Source of the DNA: JADHUC01 sp964617665
GTDB lineage: Bacteria; Planctomycetota; Planctomycetia; Pirellulales; Pirellulaceae
NCBI GenBank assembly: GCA_964617665.1
Contig: CAZUAH010000526.1
Coordinates: 1-9,665 of the forward strand
DNA: 9,665 nt
Reading direction: 5' to 3'
The position numbers were made by a program, and so were the translations under genes. Below, piece by piece: positions 1 through 6,767 of this stretch (positions are counted from its first letter, which is position 1; each line of letters begins with the position of its first letter). The notes below the pieces were generated by a model. That model was not told the DNA's origin, made no database searches, and worked only from the letters and a program-made list of their open reading frames with translations.

Positions 1-3000
1 TGAAAGGCATCGACGCCAAGATCCGTCGCGACAAGATGACTGTGTTCTGTGGCCCGAGCGGCTCCGGCAAGAGCTCGCTGGCGATGGACACGATCTACGC
101 GGAAGGCCAACGTCGCTATGTGGAGAGCCTCAGCGCCTACGCTCGCCAGTTCGTCGGCCAGATGCAAAAACCGAAATTGGACCACATCGACGGGCTCTCA
201 CCGGCAGTGGCCATCGAGCAGAAGAACCTCGGCAATACGCCAAGGTCCACCGTCGGGACGGTTACGGAGATCTACGATTATCTCCGGATTCTTCTAGCGC
301 GTGCGGGCCAGCCTTACTGTCCTGACTGCAACGTGCCGATCGGGACCCAGTCCGTGGACGAGGTCGTCGACAAGATTATGGCCGTACCGGAAGACACACG
401 GCTGTACCTGATGGCGCCGGTGGAAATCGAGGTGGGCCAACAGTACGAGACGTTGTGGGACGAGATTCGTGCTGCCGGCTACGTGCGAATCCGGGTGGAC
501 GGTGCCACGTATTCCATCGACCAGCCGCCGGACATCGACCGCCGGCGTCGCCATTCAGTCGAAATTGTAGTTGACCGGGTGGTGGTCCAGGCTAAGTCAC
601 GCTCTCGCATCGCGGAAAGCGTGGAAGACGCGCTTGCAGTGGGGAAAGGCGTGATTCGCGTGGCTCGCGTGCGAGACAGCGTTCGCGAATCACGATGGAA
701 AGTTCGCGTCCACAGCCAACACCTGGCATGCGACAAGTGCGGCCGAAGTTTCGAACCGCTGACACCGCACAGCTTCTCTTTCAACAGCCCGCTTGGCTGG
801 TGTGAATCGTGCGAAGGTCTGGGCGTCCAAGTTGGCACAAATCCATCAGCGCTACTACGTGATCCGAAACTGACTCTGGCGGAAGGAGCGGTTGCCTTGT
901 GGCCGAACCTGGAGCATCAGGTGTCGCAACTGATGCTCCAGTCCTTGTCGCAAAGCGCTGGTCTACCGATTGACAAGCCCTTCGATCATCTGGACGCACG
1001 CGAGCGGCGTCTGGTAATGCACGGCACGGGCGATCAATGGTTCGACGTGACACCCGGCGGCAAACGCAAACGCCGTTCGGTGCGTCCGCTGTTTCGCTTC
1101 CAATTCAAAGGGCTGTATCCCGCGTTGGAAGAGGCATCACGTCTGTCGCCATCTTTCCGCGCACGCTTGGAGCAGTTCGTTGATGAAGTGGAATGCTCCG
1201 TGTGCAGTGGCGGCCGTTTGCGAGACGACGCAGCGGCCGTGCGTTTTCACGGTAAGACGATCGACGAATTGAGCCGTTTGTCGTTGAGGCAACTGCGGAA
1301 AGCCATCACTGGATGGAAACTATCGTCGCGCGAACAGAAGATCGGTGGTGACCTTGTACGCGAGATTCGTGGCCGGGTACAGTTCCTCATGGATGTCGGT
1401 CTGGACTACCTGACGGTGGGACGCGGCGCCGCAACGCTCTCGAATGGCGAAGCGCAACGAATACGTCTGGCCAGTCAATTGGGCAGCGGGCTCTGCGGAG
1501 TGCTGTATGTGCTGGATGAGCCGACTATCGGACTGCACCCGCGCGATAATCGCCGGCTGCTGGGGGCGCTGCATAAACTGCGTGATCTTGGCAACACGCT
1601 GCTTGTGGTCGAACATGATCGCGACGTGATTGCCGGCGGCGACTATGTCTGCGATTTCGGGCCCGGCGCAGGCAAGCACGGCGGGCAGATCGTTGCTCAA
1701 GGTACATCTCCACAGATCTCGCGGCGACGCGCCTCGGTCACTGGCCCATACTTGGGCGGCAAGAAGGCGATTGCCGTGCCGGCCAACCGTCGGCTGCAAC
1801 GATTGCCGGATGGTGACGGTTGGTGTCGTCAGAACGGCCACGTGAATGGCGACGCGTCTTCCACGTCGGCTGAAGTCGACTGGCTGGAGATCGTCGGCGC
1901 GCGCCATAACAACCTGAAAGGCGTCGATGTACGGATTCCGCTTGGCACGCTCACGGTTGTATCCGGCGTCAGCGGCGGCGGGAAGAGTTCGCTGATCGAC
2001 GATGTGCTGTACGGCGCACTAGCCAAGCGTCTACACCGCGCGAAGACGATTCCCGGCGCTCACGATGATATCCGCGGCGTGGAACACATCAACAAGGTGA
2101 TCCGCGTGGATCAGCAGGCGTTGGGCAACTCGCCCACGTCGAATCCTGCCACCTACACTGGCGTGTTTGAATTGATTCGCACGCTGTTCGCGCAATTGCC
2201 CGAAGCCAAACTGCGCGGCTATACCGCGCGGCGGTTCAGTTTTAATGTCGCTGGCGGGCGTTGCGACGACTGTGAGGGAAACGGCCAACAGTGCATCGAG
2301 ATGCACTTTCTGCCGGACGTTTGGGTCGAGTGCGAAACGTGCAAAGGCAAGCGGTACAACCCGGAGACGCTGGCAGTCGCCTATCATGGCCGTTCGATAA
2401 GCGACGTACTGGACATGACCTGCGACGAGGCGCTGCGGCTGTTTGAGAACATCCCGAAGATTCGCCGGATCCTGCAAACATTGTGCGACGTTGGCTTGGA
2501 TTACGTGACACTGGGCCAGCCCGCCCCGACGCTCTCGGGTGGTGAAGCGCAACGCGTCAAGCTGGCGGCGGAACTGTCGCGACCGGATACGGGGCGAACG
2601 CTATACCTGTTGGACGAACCTACCACTGGTTTGCATTTCGACGATTTGACGAAACTGCTGGACGTCCTCCAACGGCTGGTTGATCTGGGTAATACGGTCG
2701 TGTTGATCGAGCACAATCTGGACGTGATCAAGCAGGCCGATTGGATCATTGACTTGGGGCCCGAGGCAGGCGAGCAAGGTGGGACAGTGGTTGTTGAGGG
2801 ACCGCCGGAGACGGTTGTTGCCTGCGCGGCTGGTGGGGACGGATTTGGAAGTCCGTCGCGCAAGGCGTCGAAGGCCAAGGCGGGCAATGGGCCGGTGTCG
2901 CATACCGCTACGGCCTTGGCACCGGTGCTGAAAGCGGGGCCCCTTGTACAACGTCCTGTGTACGATCCGGCAGCCGCGGAACAGGCACGCGATGGCGACC

Positions 3001-3953
3001 TGGATATCACCGACGTTGGCCAAGACGCGAAGATGCCGTGGGAAACGGACGGTCGAGGCTGGCACACCAAGGATCGCGTTGGCCGTCGGGGCGAACCGTG
3101 CCGCTGGGATGGACGGGTTCTGGAACGCGTAGTCGATCGCATTCACGAGTTGGGCGAGTTCAGCGATACGGATTGGAGCGCCCGCACGGTGGTCGAGATT
3201 GCTGCGTCGAAGAAAAGCGACGGCTGGTTCATGCACGCCATTACTGGCGAGGCGTGGCTGCTGAAGATGAAATTTCGTATGTCGCGAGGTGCCTTTCGTC
3301 GGCAAGACTTGGTCGAACGCCTGGACCTGAAGACGCTGAACCAAATGGACGAGTTGCCGGTCTATGGAAACCAGCCGCGCGTCCGGTGTAAGAACCTCCG
3401 CGGGCCGTGGCAGGAAGTGGAAGTCCGCGCATATTCACTGGACGAGATCGACAAGCCCGAATTCTGGTCGTTCCTGGAGGAGGCGGTCGGGAGCTTTCGG
3501 AAACTGACGACTGCGATCAATCCGGAAGACATGATGCCCTGGAAGAAACTGGGGCAGAAATGGCATTTGATGCGCAAAGGCTTTCCGCCCGGCAAACGGA
3601 TTTTGTGGAGCACGGAGGTTCTGGAAGAACTGTGCGAGTTGCTCTCCGATATCGCGCCTGGCGGCCAGTTTCTGTGGAACAACCAGCAATTGGTCCACTT
3701 CATCCCCAAAGGCCGTCGCGAGCCTTGGGCCAGTTTGCTGACGAAACGGCTGGAGTCGTTGGATCTCGTGCTGTCCAGCCCCAAGAACTTGGTAGGGTTC
3801 GGTCGAGTCACGGAGCTTGGCTGGGACAGGGAATTGGACGACACGCGACCCGATCGGGACCTGATCCGGATCAAATTCCGGAAGGTGGCGGATCTGGATA
3901 AGGGCGATCTGGTTGGCTTTCTTAAACAGCATCTAACCGGTGTGACGGGATAG
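1..3953 (+). CDS. uvrA: UvrA excinuclease ABC subunit A with C-terminal extension (5' partial)
   Basis: DNA-damage-sensing ATPase of nucleotide excision repair; it loads UvrB on lesions in the cytoplasm. The frame is open from the left edge (first full codon at nt 3), so the true start lies outside. Residues are numbered from the Met at nt 36. Seen: Walker A GPSGSGKSS (6-14); a UvrB-binding region (about 95-220, with GYVRIRVDG); zinc module C232/C235/C256/C259; ABC signature LSNGEAQRIRLA (468-479; the family normally has LSGGE); Walker B LYVLDEP with D494/E495; second Walker A GVSGGGKSS (644-652); second zinc module C743/C746/C766/C769; second signature LSGGEAQRVKLA (833-844); Walker B LYLLDEPTTGLH with D860/E861. 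Normal UvrA ends near residue 930. Here about 375 more residues follow: a low-complexity linker, then a Trp-rich domain I do not recognise. Identity is certain; whether this is a normal UvrA or the second half of a tandem UvrA cannot be decided here. Confidence 0.97.
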   Translation, partial: KGIDAKIRRDKMTVFCGPSGSGKSSLAMDTIYAEGQRRYVESLSAYARQFVGQMQKPKLDHIDGLSPAVAIEQKNLGNTPRSTVGTVTEIYDYLRILLARAGQPYCPDCNVPIGTQSVDEVVDKIMAVPEDTRLYLMAPVEIEVGQQYETLWDEIRAAGYVRIRVDGATYSIDQPPDIDRRRRHSVEIVVDRVVVQAKSRSRIAESVEDALAVGKGVIRVARVRDSVRESRWKVRVHSQHLACDKCGRSFEPLTPHSFSFNSPLGWCESCEGLGVQVGTNPSALLRDPKLTLAEGAVALWPNLEHQVSQLMLQSLSQSAGLPIDKPFDHLDARERRLVMHGTGDQWFDVTPGGKRKRRSVRPLFRFQFKGLYPALEEASRLSPSFRARLEQFVDEVECSVCSGGRLRDDAAAVRFHGKTIDELSRLSLRQLRKAITGWKLSSREQKIGGDLVREIRGRVQFLMDVGLDYLTVGRGAATLSNGEAQRIRLASQLGSGLCGVLYVLDEPTIGLHPRDNRRLLGALHKLRDLGNTLLVVEHDRDVIAGGDYVCDFGPGAGKHGGQIVAQGTSPQISRRRASVTGPYLGGKKAIAVPANRRLQRLPDGDGWCRQNGHVNGDASSTSAEVDWLEIVGARHNNLKGVDVRIPLGTLTVVSGVSGGGKSSLIDDVLYGALAKRLHRAKTIPGAHDDIRGVEHINKVIRVDQQALGNSPTSNPATYTGVFELIRTLFAQLPEAKLRGYTARRFSFNVAGGRCDDCEGNGQQCIEMHFLPDVWVECETCKGKRYNPETLAVAYHGRSISDVLDMTCDEALRLFENIPKIRRILQTLCDVGLDYVTLGQPAPTLSGGEAQRVKLAAELSRPDTGRTLYLLDEPTTGLHFDDLTKLLDVLQRLVDLGNTVVLIEHNLDVIKQADWIIDLGPEAGEQGGTVVVEGPPETVVACAAGGDGFGSPSRKASKAKAGNGPVSHTATALAPVLKAGPLVQRPVYDPAAAEQARDGDLDITDVGQDAKMPWETDGRGWHTKDRVGRRGEPCRWDGRVLERVVDRIHELGEFSDTDWSARTVVEIAASKKSDGWFMHAITGEAWLLKMKFRMSRGAFRRQDLVERLDLKTLNQMDELPVYGNQPRVRCKNLRGPWQEVEVRAYSLDEIDKPEFWSFLEEAVGSFRKLTTAINPEDMMPWKKLGQKWHLMRKGFPPGKRILWSTEVLEELCELLSDIAPGGQFLWNNQQLVHFIPKGRREPWASLLTKRLESLDLVLSSPKNLVGFGRVTELGWDRELDDTRPDRDLIRIKFRKVADLDKGDLVGFLKQHLTGVTG
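2826..3950 (+). other. Unrecognised C-terminal domain of UvrA
   Basis: This part of the uvrA reading frame lies beyond the usual end of UvrA (after GGTVVVEGPPETVVAC). It begins with about 65 residues of Ala/Gly/Lys/Pro-rich linker (about 931-995). A compact-looking domain follows from KMPWETDGRGWH (residue 999) to the stop. It is rich in Trp, charged residues and predicted helix (DGRVLERVVDRIHEL, DKPEFWSFLEEAVGSF). It ends with a stretch including GGQFLWNNQQLVHF, REPWASLLTKR and FGRVTELG. I see no ATPase, nuclease or zinc motif. Codon use looks like the rest of the gene, and the frame has no stop or shift, so this is a genuine fusion rather than read-through of a neighbour. Function unknown; a role in protein or DNA contacts is only a guess. 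Confidence 0.85.
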
Positions 3954-3954
3954 G

Positions 3955-3992
3955 CGTGCTAGCACCAAACGGCCAAATCTTGGTCTAGCACG
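3955..3992 (+). terminator. Hairpin after uvrA stop, probable terminator
   Basis: Two bases after the uvrA stop codon, a left arm GTGCTAGCACCAA (3956-3968) pairs with TTGGTCTAGCAC (3980-3991). This gives 12 bp with one bulged C, and a 13th pair forms between 3955 and 3992. The loop is 11 nt (3969-3979). The left arm contains the perfect 10-bp palindrome GTGCTAGCAC. No real T-run follows (GGCTTTCAG), so it is not a textbook intrinsic terminator. The position suggests it ends or protects the uvrA transcript. Confidence 0.5.
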
Positions 3993-4063
3993 GCTTTCAG
4001 TAATCGTTTAGTATCTCGCGCGCGAAATCCTTGTCTAATGTCCGCACCAGTCCGTTTCGTCAG

Positions 4064-4068
4064 GGAGG
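4064..4068 (+). promoter_or_regulatory. Ribosome binding site fixing a GTG start
   Basis: GGAGG lies 6 nt before the GTG at 4075. No in-frame ATG lies nearby upstream, and the first codons after the GTG lead straight into a membrane segment, so GTG is the best start for the L,D-transpeptidase gene. Confidence 0.75.
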
Positions 4069-4074
4069 ACGAAA

Positions 4075-5319
4075 GTGGAAACGATCAAAACGGCCGTCGT
4101 CGTTGTTCTGTTACTTGCTGTGCTGTATGGCGTCTGGGTCGTATTGAATAGACCCGACTTGGGCTCTACCGAACCGGTGTGGGATTCGGCCCCGGCTGAA
4201 TCGCTGGCCGTCGAAGAGGGCAGGCCTGTCGAACCCGAGGCTGTCTTGCCCGGCGCACAGCCTGGTTTCACAGCCCCTACGCTGCCCGAACCGGGCCCGA
4301 CACCATTCGTTCAAGGTAGTGAGGCAATTCCTCAGGAGAATATCACCGACGAGCCTACGCCGACTCTTGCCGATCCGCCCCCAACCACCTATGGTGCGAA
4401 GATAACAGAGGGAGGTCTGATTCCGGTTCCGGAGACAACCGGCGAACTCGAGGAAACGGCCCCAGAGAATCCAACGGCCTCCTTCTATGATTCGGCTACT
4501 GCGAATGGTTCGCCCGCAAAGGGCGCTCCCGCGCTGGCGACGGTAGAACAGGAGGCCAACGCGAAGCAGCCCTTTCGCGTGGGAGATGAAACGGCGGAGG
4601 AAAACGCCGGCCCACAGCCGAATCGCGTGTTTCAAGATGCGTGGAATGCGGCCATCGGGCAACTGGAAAAGAGCCAGTGGAAAGAAGCGCTGCATACACT
4701 TTCGAGTCTGTACAACAATCCCAACGTGACCGGCGAATCCCGTTCACGCCTGATGGACTTGCTTGACCCGCTGGCGGGTAGAGTGGTCTACTCGAATCAG
4801 CATACGTTTGAACCTGCCTACGAAGTGCGCACTGGTGACACGCTGCAGGACGTTGCCGATCGATATCAAGTTCCGGTGGCCCTCCTGCAAAACATCAACG
4901 GCATCCAGGACCCGAGTCTGCTCCAGCCGGGAACGCAGTTGAAAGTCATGCGCGGACCGTTCCGAGCGGTAATCAATCAGAAGCAGCAAGAATTGGCTCT
5001 ATTCCTGGGAGACCACTACGCGGGGCGTTTTGCTATCAGTCTTGGCAATGATCCCAAGCCAAGACCGGCCGACTATCAGGTGGAAGCCAAACAACCGGGC
5101 CGCGAGTACTATGCCCCGAACCGATCAACGGTTCCTGCAGGGGCACCAGACAATCCTTATGGAAATTGGTGGATTGGCCTCGGCGGCGATGTCTGCCTTC
5201 ACGGCAGCCCCGACGTGACACCAGCCCACGGGGGCTTCGGTTGCGTTATTCTGAGTTCCGCGGATGCCGCCGATGTCTACCAAATCTTGAGCGTTGGATC
5301 GAAAGTCTTGATCCGCTAG
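4075..5319 (+). CDS. Membrane-anchored LysM and L,D-transpeptidase (YkuD) protein
   Basis: Predicted cell-wall enzyme that would form or remodel 3-3 peptidoglycan cross-links, or attach proteins, outside the cytoplasmic membrane. The 414-residue protein has, in order: one N-terminal membrane helix (about 5-24, TAVVVVLLLAVLYGVWVVLN) acting as an anchor; a Pro/Glu/Thr-rich extracellular spacer (about 30-180); a helical stretch resembling a TPR pair (about 185-240, DAWNAAIGQLEKSQWKEAL); a LysM peptidoglycan-binding motif (about 249-292, YEVRTGDTLQDVADRYQVP); and a YkuD catalytic domain (about 295-414). The HG pair (His376) and the nucleophile Cys390 are present. The usual SHGCIRM box reads GGFGCVIL, so the His two before Cys and the Arg two after it are replaced by Phe and Ile. 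Domain assignment is secure; full catalytic activity is inferred from the retained Cys and His. The GTG start follows a strong ribosome binding site. Confidence 0.93.
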   Translation: METIKTAVVVVLLLAVLYGVWVVLNRPDLGSTEPVWDSAPAESLAVEEGRPVEPEAVLPGAQPGFTAPTLPEPGPTPFVQGSEAIPQENITDEPTPTLADPPPTTYGAKITEGGLIPVPETTGELEETAPENPTASFYDSATANGSPAKGAPALATVEQEANAKQPFRVGDETAEENAGPQPNRVFQDAWNAAIGQLEKSQWKEALHTLSSLYNNPNVTGESRSRLMDLLDPLAGRVVYSNQHTFEPAYEVRTGDTLQDVADRYQVPVALLQNINGIQDPSLLQPGTQLKVMRGPFRAVINQKQQELALFLGDHYAGRFAISLGNDPKPRPADYQVEAKQPGREYYAPNRSTVPAGAPDNPYGNWWIGLGGDVCLHGSPDVTPAHGGFGCVILSSADAADVYQILSVGSKVLIR

Positions 5320-5357
5320 GCCGCCCTCTTTCGTACGCCTACTACTCGTGGTAGAAC

Positions 5358-5369
5358 GGGAACGTTCCC
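5358..5369 (+). repeat. 12-bp perfect palindrome upstream of pyrE
   Basis: GGGAACGTTCCC is a perfect palindrome in the 124-bp gap between the L,D-transpeptidase gene and pyrE, 75 bp before the pyrE start. It could be an operator for a dimeric regulator, or a very short stem with an ACGT loop. It lacks a T-run. No function can be assigned from sequence alone. The rest of the gap holds no other clear signal. Confidence 0.3.
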
Positions 5370-5430
5370 TTGGGCTCTGTGTCGGGACTGCCCAGGGCAT
5401 CGCGTTTCCCCTCGTTTGCTGTTCGTCCAC

Positions 5431-5436
5431 GAGGAG
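5431..5436 (+). promoter_or_regulatory. Ribosome binding site favouring a TTG start for pyrE
   Basis: GAGGAG lies 7 nt before TTG at 5444. The residues after this TTG (YDKQALMALV) are where PyrE homology begins. This supports TTG over the in-frame GTG at 5348, which would add 32 residues unlike any PyrE, and over the internal ATG at 5465, which has no such site at the right distance. Confidence 0.7.
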
Positions 5437-5443
5437 TACTGAG

Positions 5444-5998
5444 TTGTACGACAAACAAGCTTTGATGGCGCTGGTTCGCGAAAAGGCGCTCGAATTCGGC
5501 GATTTCACGCTCGCCTCCGGTAAGAAGGCCTCCTACTATTTGGACTGTCGCAAGGTCACTCTGGATTCAGCCGGTGCTAATTTGGTGGCAGAGGGGATTC
5601 TGGAGCTGTTGGGTGATTCGTTGCCCGACGCTGTGGGCGGAATGGCGATCGGTGCGGACCCAATCACGGCCGCCGTGATTACGGTGGCTGGGCAAAGGGA
5701 CAAACCACTGAAAGGTTTCATCGTCCGCAAAGAAGCCAAGGCTCATGGTAAAGGACGCGACGTGGAAGGCCCCGTCGAGAGCGGCGATACGGTCGTGATC
5801 GTCGAAGATGTGGTTACCACGGGCGGCAGTTCGCTGAAGGCGATCGAGAAGGTGGAAGCAGCCGGCCTTCGAGTTCAGGGTGTAATCGCCATCATTGATC
5901 GCTTGGAGGGCGGCGCCCAGGCGTTTGCGGAACAAGGCCACAATCTGCAGACCCTGTTGACCATTCGCGATTTCGGTATCGACCCGCCGACGAACTAG
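5444..5998 (+). CDS. pyrE: Orotate phosphoribosyltransferase
   Basis: Transfers the phosphoribosyl group of PRPP to orotate, giving orotidine 5'-monophosphate in de novo pyrimidine synthesis; cytoplasmic, usually a dimer. From the TTG start the protein is 184 residues, within the usual range of bacterial PyrE. Seen: the N-terminal FGDFTLASGKKASYYLDCRK segment typical of PyrE; GGMAIGADPI; the flexible loop VRKEAKAHGKGRDVEG carrying the catalytic lysines; and the PRPP-binding motif VVIVEDVVTTGGSS (118-131, with the ED pair at 121-122). No key residue is missing. It lies 124 bp after the L,D-transpeptidase gene and 75 bp before def; no other pyrimidine gene is in the window, so it is not in a pyr operon here. 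The longer open frame from the GTG at 5348 is rejected as the coding start. Confidence 0.96.
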   Translation: MYDKQALMALVREKALEFGDFTLASGKKASYYLDCRKVTLDSAGANLVAEGILELLGDSLPDAVGGMAIGADPITAAVITVAGQRDKPLKGFIVRKEAKAHGKGRDVEGPVESGDTVVIVEDVVTTGGSSLKAIEKVEAAGLRVQGVIAIIDRLEGGAQAFAEQGHNLQTLLTIRDFGIDPPTN

Positions 5999-6027
5999 CA
6001 CTCCCTCAAAGCCAAGCCGACAGATTC

Positions 6028-6054
6028 GTGGGGCACGTTGGAAACGTGTCCCGC
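6028..6054 (+). repeat. Triloop hairpin between pyrE and def
   Basis: GGGGCACGTT (6030-6039) pairs with AACGTGTCCC (6043-6052) with one G-T wobble, across a 3-nt loop GGA. Two further pairs (6028-6054 and a 6029-6053 wobble) extend the stem to 12 bp. It sits 29 bp after the pyrE stop and 19 bp before the def start. No T-run follows. It could be a terminator for pyrE, an mRNA stem ahead of def, or a copy of a dispersed intergenic repeat. Confidence 0.55.
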
Positions 6055-6073
6055 ATGATACTTAGAGATTGAA

Positions 6074-6667
6074 ATGGACGATTCACAACTGGCGGTTGTT
6101 CACTATCCGCATCCAACGCTTCGACACGAATCCAAGCCGATCAAACGAGTCGATGGCGAATTGGCACGCACGGTCCAGGACATGGTCCAATTAATGTACG
6201 CCTCGGGCGGCATCGGCCTGGCGGCTAATCAGGTAGATCTCCCATTACGTCTATTCGTGGCGAATCTAGCGGCCTCGCCTGACGAAGGCGAAGAGATGGT
6301 CTTCATCAATCCGGTGATTACGCGCCCGAAGGGAACAGAGGAGTCCGAAGAAGGCTGCTTGAGTTTCCCCGAGTTGTACGGGCCGGTCAAACGACCGAAA
6401 CAAGTCATCGTGAACGCCTACAATCTGAGAGGCGAAGAGATCAAGGCCGAACTGACCGGCATGCTGGCTCGCGTGGTTCAACACGAAACCGACCATCTTG
6501 ACGGAGTGCTCTTCACCGACCGCATGAGCGCCACGGCCAAGGCCCAAGTGCAACCAATGCTGGAAGAATTCGAACTGGCATTCGCCAACCGCCGTCGCAC
6601 GGGCGAAATCCCCAGCGACGAAGAACTCGCCACTCGCCTAGCCCAGTGGGAGGAGCGATACTGCTGA
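6074..6667 (+). CDS. def: Peptide deformylase
   Basis: Metalloenzyme that removes the formyl group from the N-terminal methionine of new proteins at the ribosome. The 197-residue protein carries all three family motifs: GIGLAANQ (46-53), EGCLS (93-97, metal ligand Cys95) and QHETDHLDG (136-144, metal ligands His137 and His141, catalytic Glu138). The N-terminus HYPHPTLRHESKPI is the usual PDF opening. The C-terminal tail (about 165-197) is a charged helix as in many bacterial PDFs. The ATG start has only a weak AGAG site in front of it, with TTAGAGATTGAA directly upstream. A methionyl-tRNA formyltransferase gene, a common neighbour of def, is not present here. Nothing suggests loss of function. 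Confidence 0.98.
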   Translation: MDDSQLAVVHYPHPTLRHESKPIKRVDGELARTVQDMVQLMYASGGIGLAANQVDLPLRLFVANLAASPDEGEEMVFINPVITRPKGTEESEEGCLSFPELYGPVKRPKQVIVNAYNLRGEEIKAELTGMLARVVQHETDHLDGVLFTDRMSATAKAQVQPMLEEFELAFANRRRTGEIPSDEELATRLAQWEERYC

Positions 6668-6692
6668 TCCCCCGGCCCTTTCGCCGTTCTGC

Positions 6693-6722
6693 TTTCCTGC
6701 CACCAGCGAAATTCGCTATGAT
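6693..6722 (+). promoter_or_regulatory. Possible promoter with adjoining palindrome before the dehydratase gene
   Basis: In the 100-bp gap after def, TATGAT (6717-6722) matches a -10 box in 5 of 6 positions. A poor -35 (TTTCCT, 6693-6698) lies 18 bp upstream. Between them, AGCGAA-A-TTCGCT (6705-6717) is a perfect inverted repeat abutting the -10, where an operator could sit. This is weak sequence-only evidence. Confidence 0.25.
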
Positions 6723-6754
6723 CGCTATGGCGTTGATCCTGTGCACACCTGGTT

Positions 6755-6759
6755 GGGAG
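6755..6759 (+). promoter_or_regulatory. Ribosome binding site for the Tat-signal dehydratase gene
   Basis: GGGAG lies 8 nt before ATG at 6768. This start places the twin arginines at residues 3-4, as expected of a Tat signal, and is preferred over the in-frame GTG at 6741. Confidence 0.6.
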
Positions 6760-6767
6760 CAGATATC

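Noticed and set aside
1320..1907. 195-codon minus-strand frame inside uvrA
   Set aside because: It lies opposite the conserved ABC signature and Walker B of UvrA; its composition follows from the opposite strand and no domain is recognisable.
2501..3932. Long minus-strand open frames opposite the 3' half of uvrA (for example 2601-3344 and 3435-3932)
   Set aside because: They are antisense to a continuous coding frame, show no family motif, are rich in Arg/Ser/Pro as expected of shadow frames in GC-rich DNA, and overlap each other in different frames.
3993..4060. Possible promoter for the L,D-transpeptidase gene (TAGTAT at 4009-4014) and the palindrome TCGCGCGCGA (4016-4025)
   Set aside because: No -35 box lies at a suitable distance (TTGGTC is 23 bp away and inside the hairpin); a CG-alternating palindrome is common in GC-rich DNA.
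5348..5443. N-terminal extension of pyrE from GTG at 5348
   Set aside because: The added residues (ERERSLGLCVGTAQ and following) do not resemble PyrE, no ribosome binding site precedes the GTG, and a good site precedes TTG at 5444.
6741..6767. GTG start at 6741 for the dehydratase
   Set aside because: It would push the twin arginines to residues 12-13 with an unneeded leader; ATG at 6768 has GGGAG at 8 nt.
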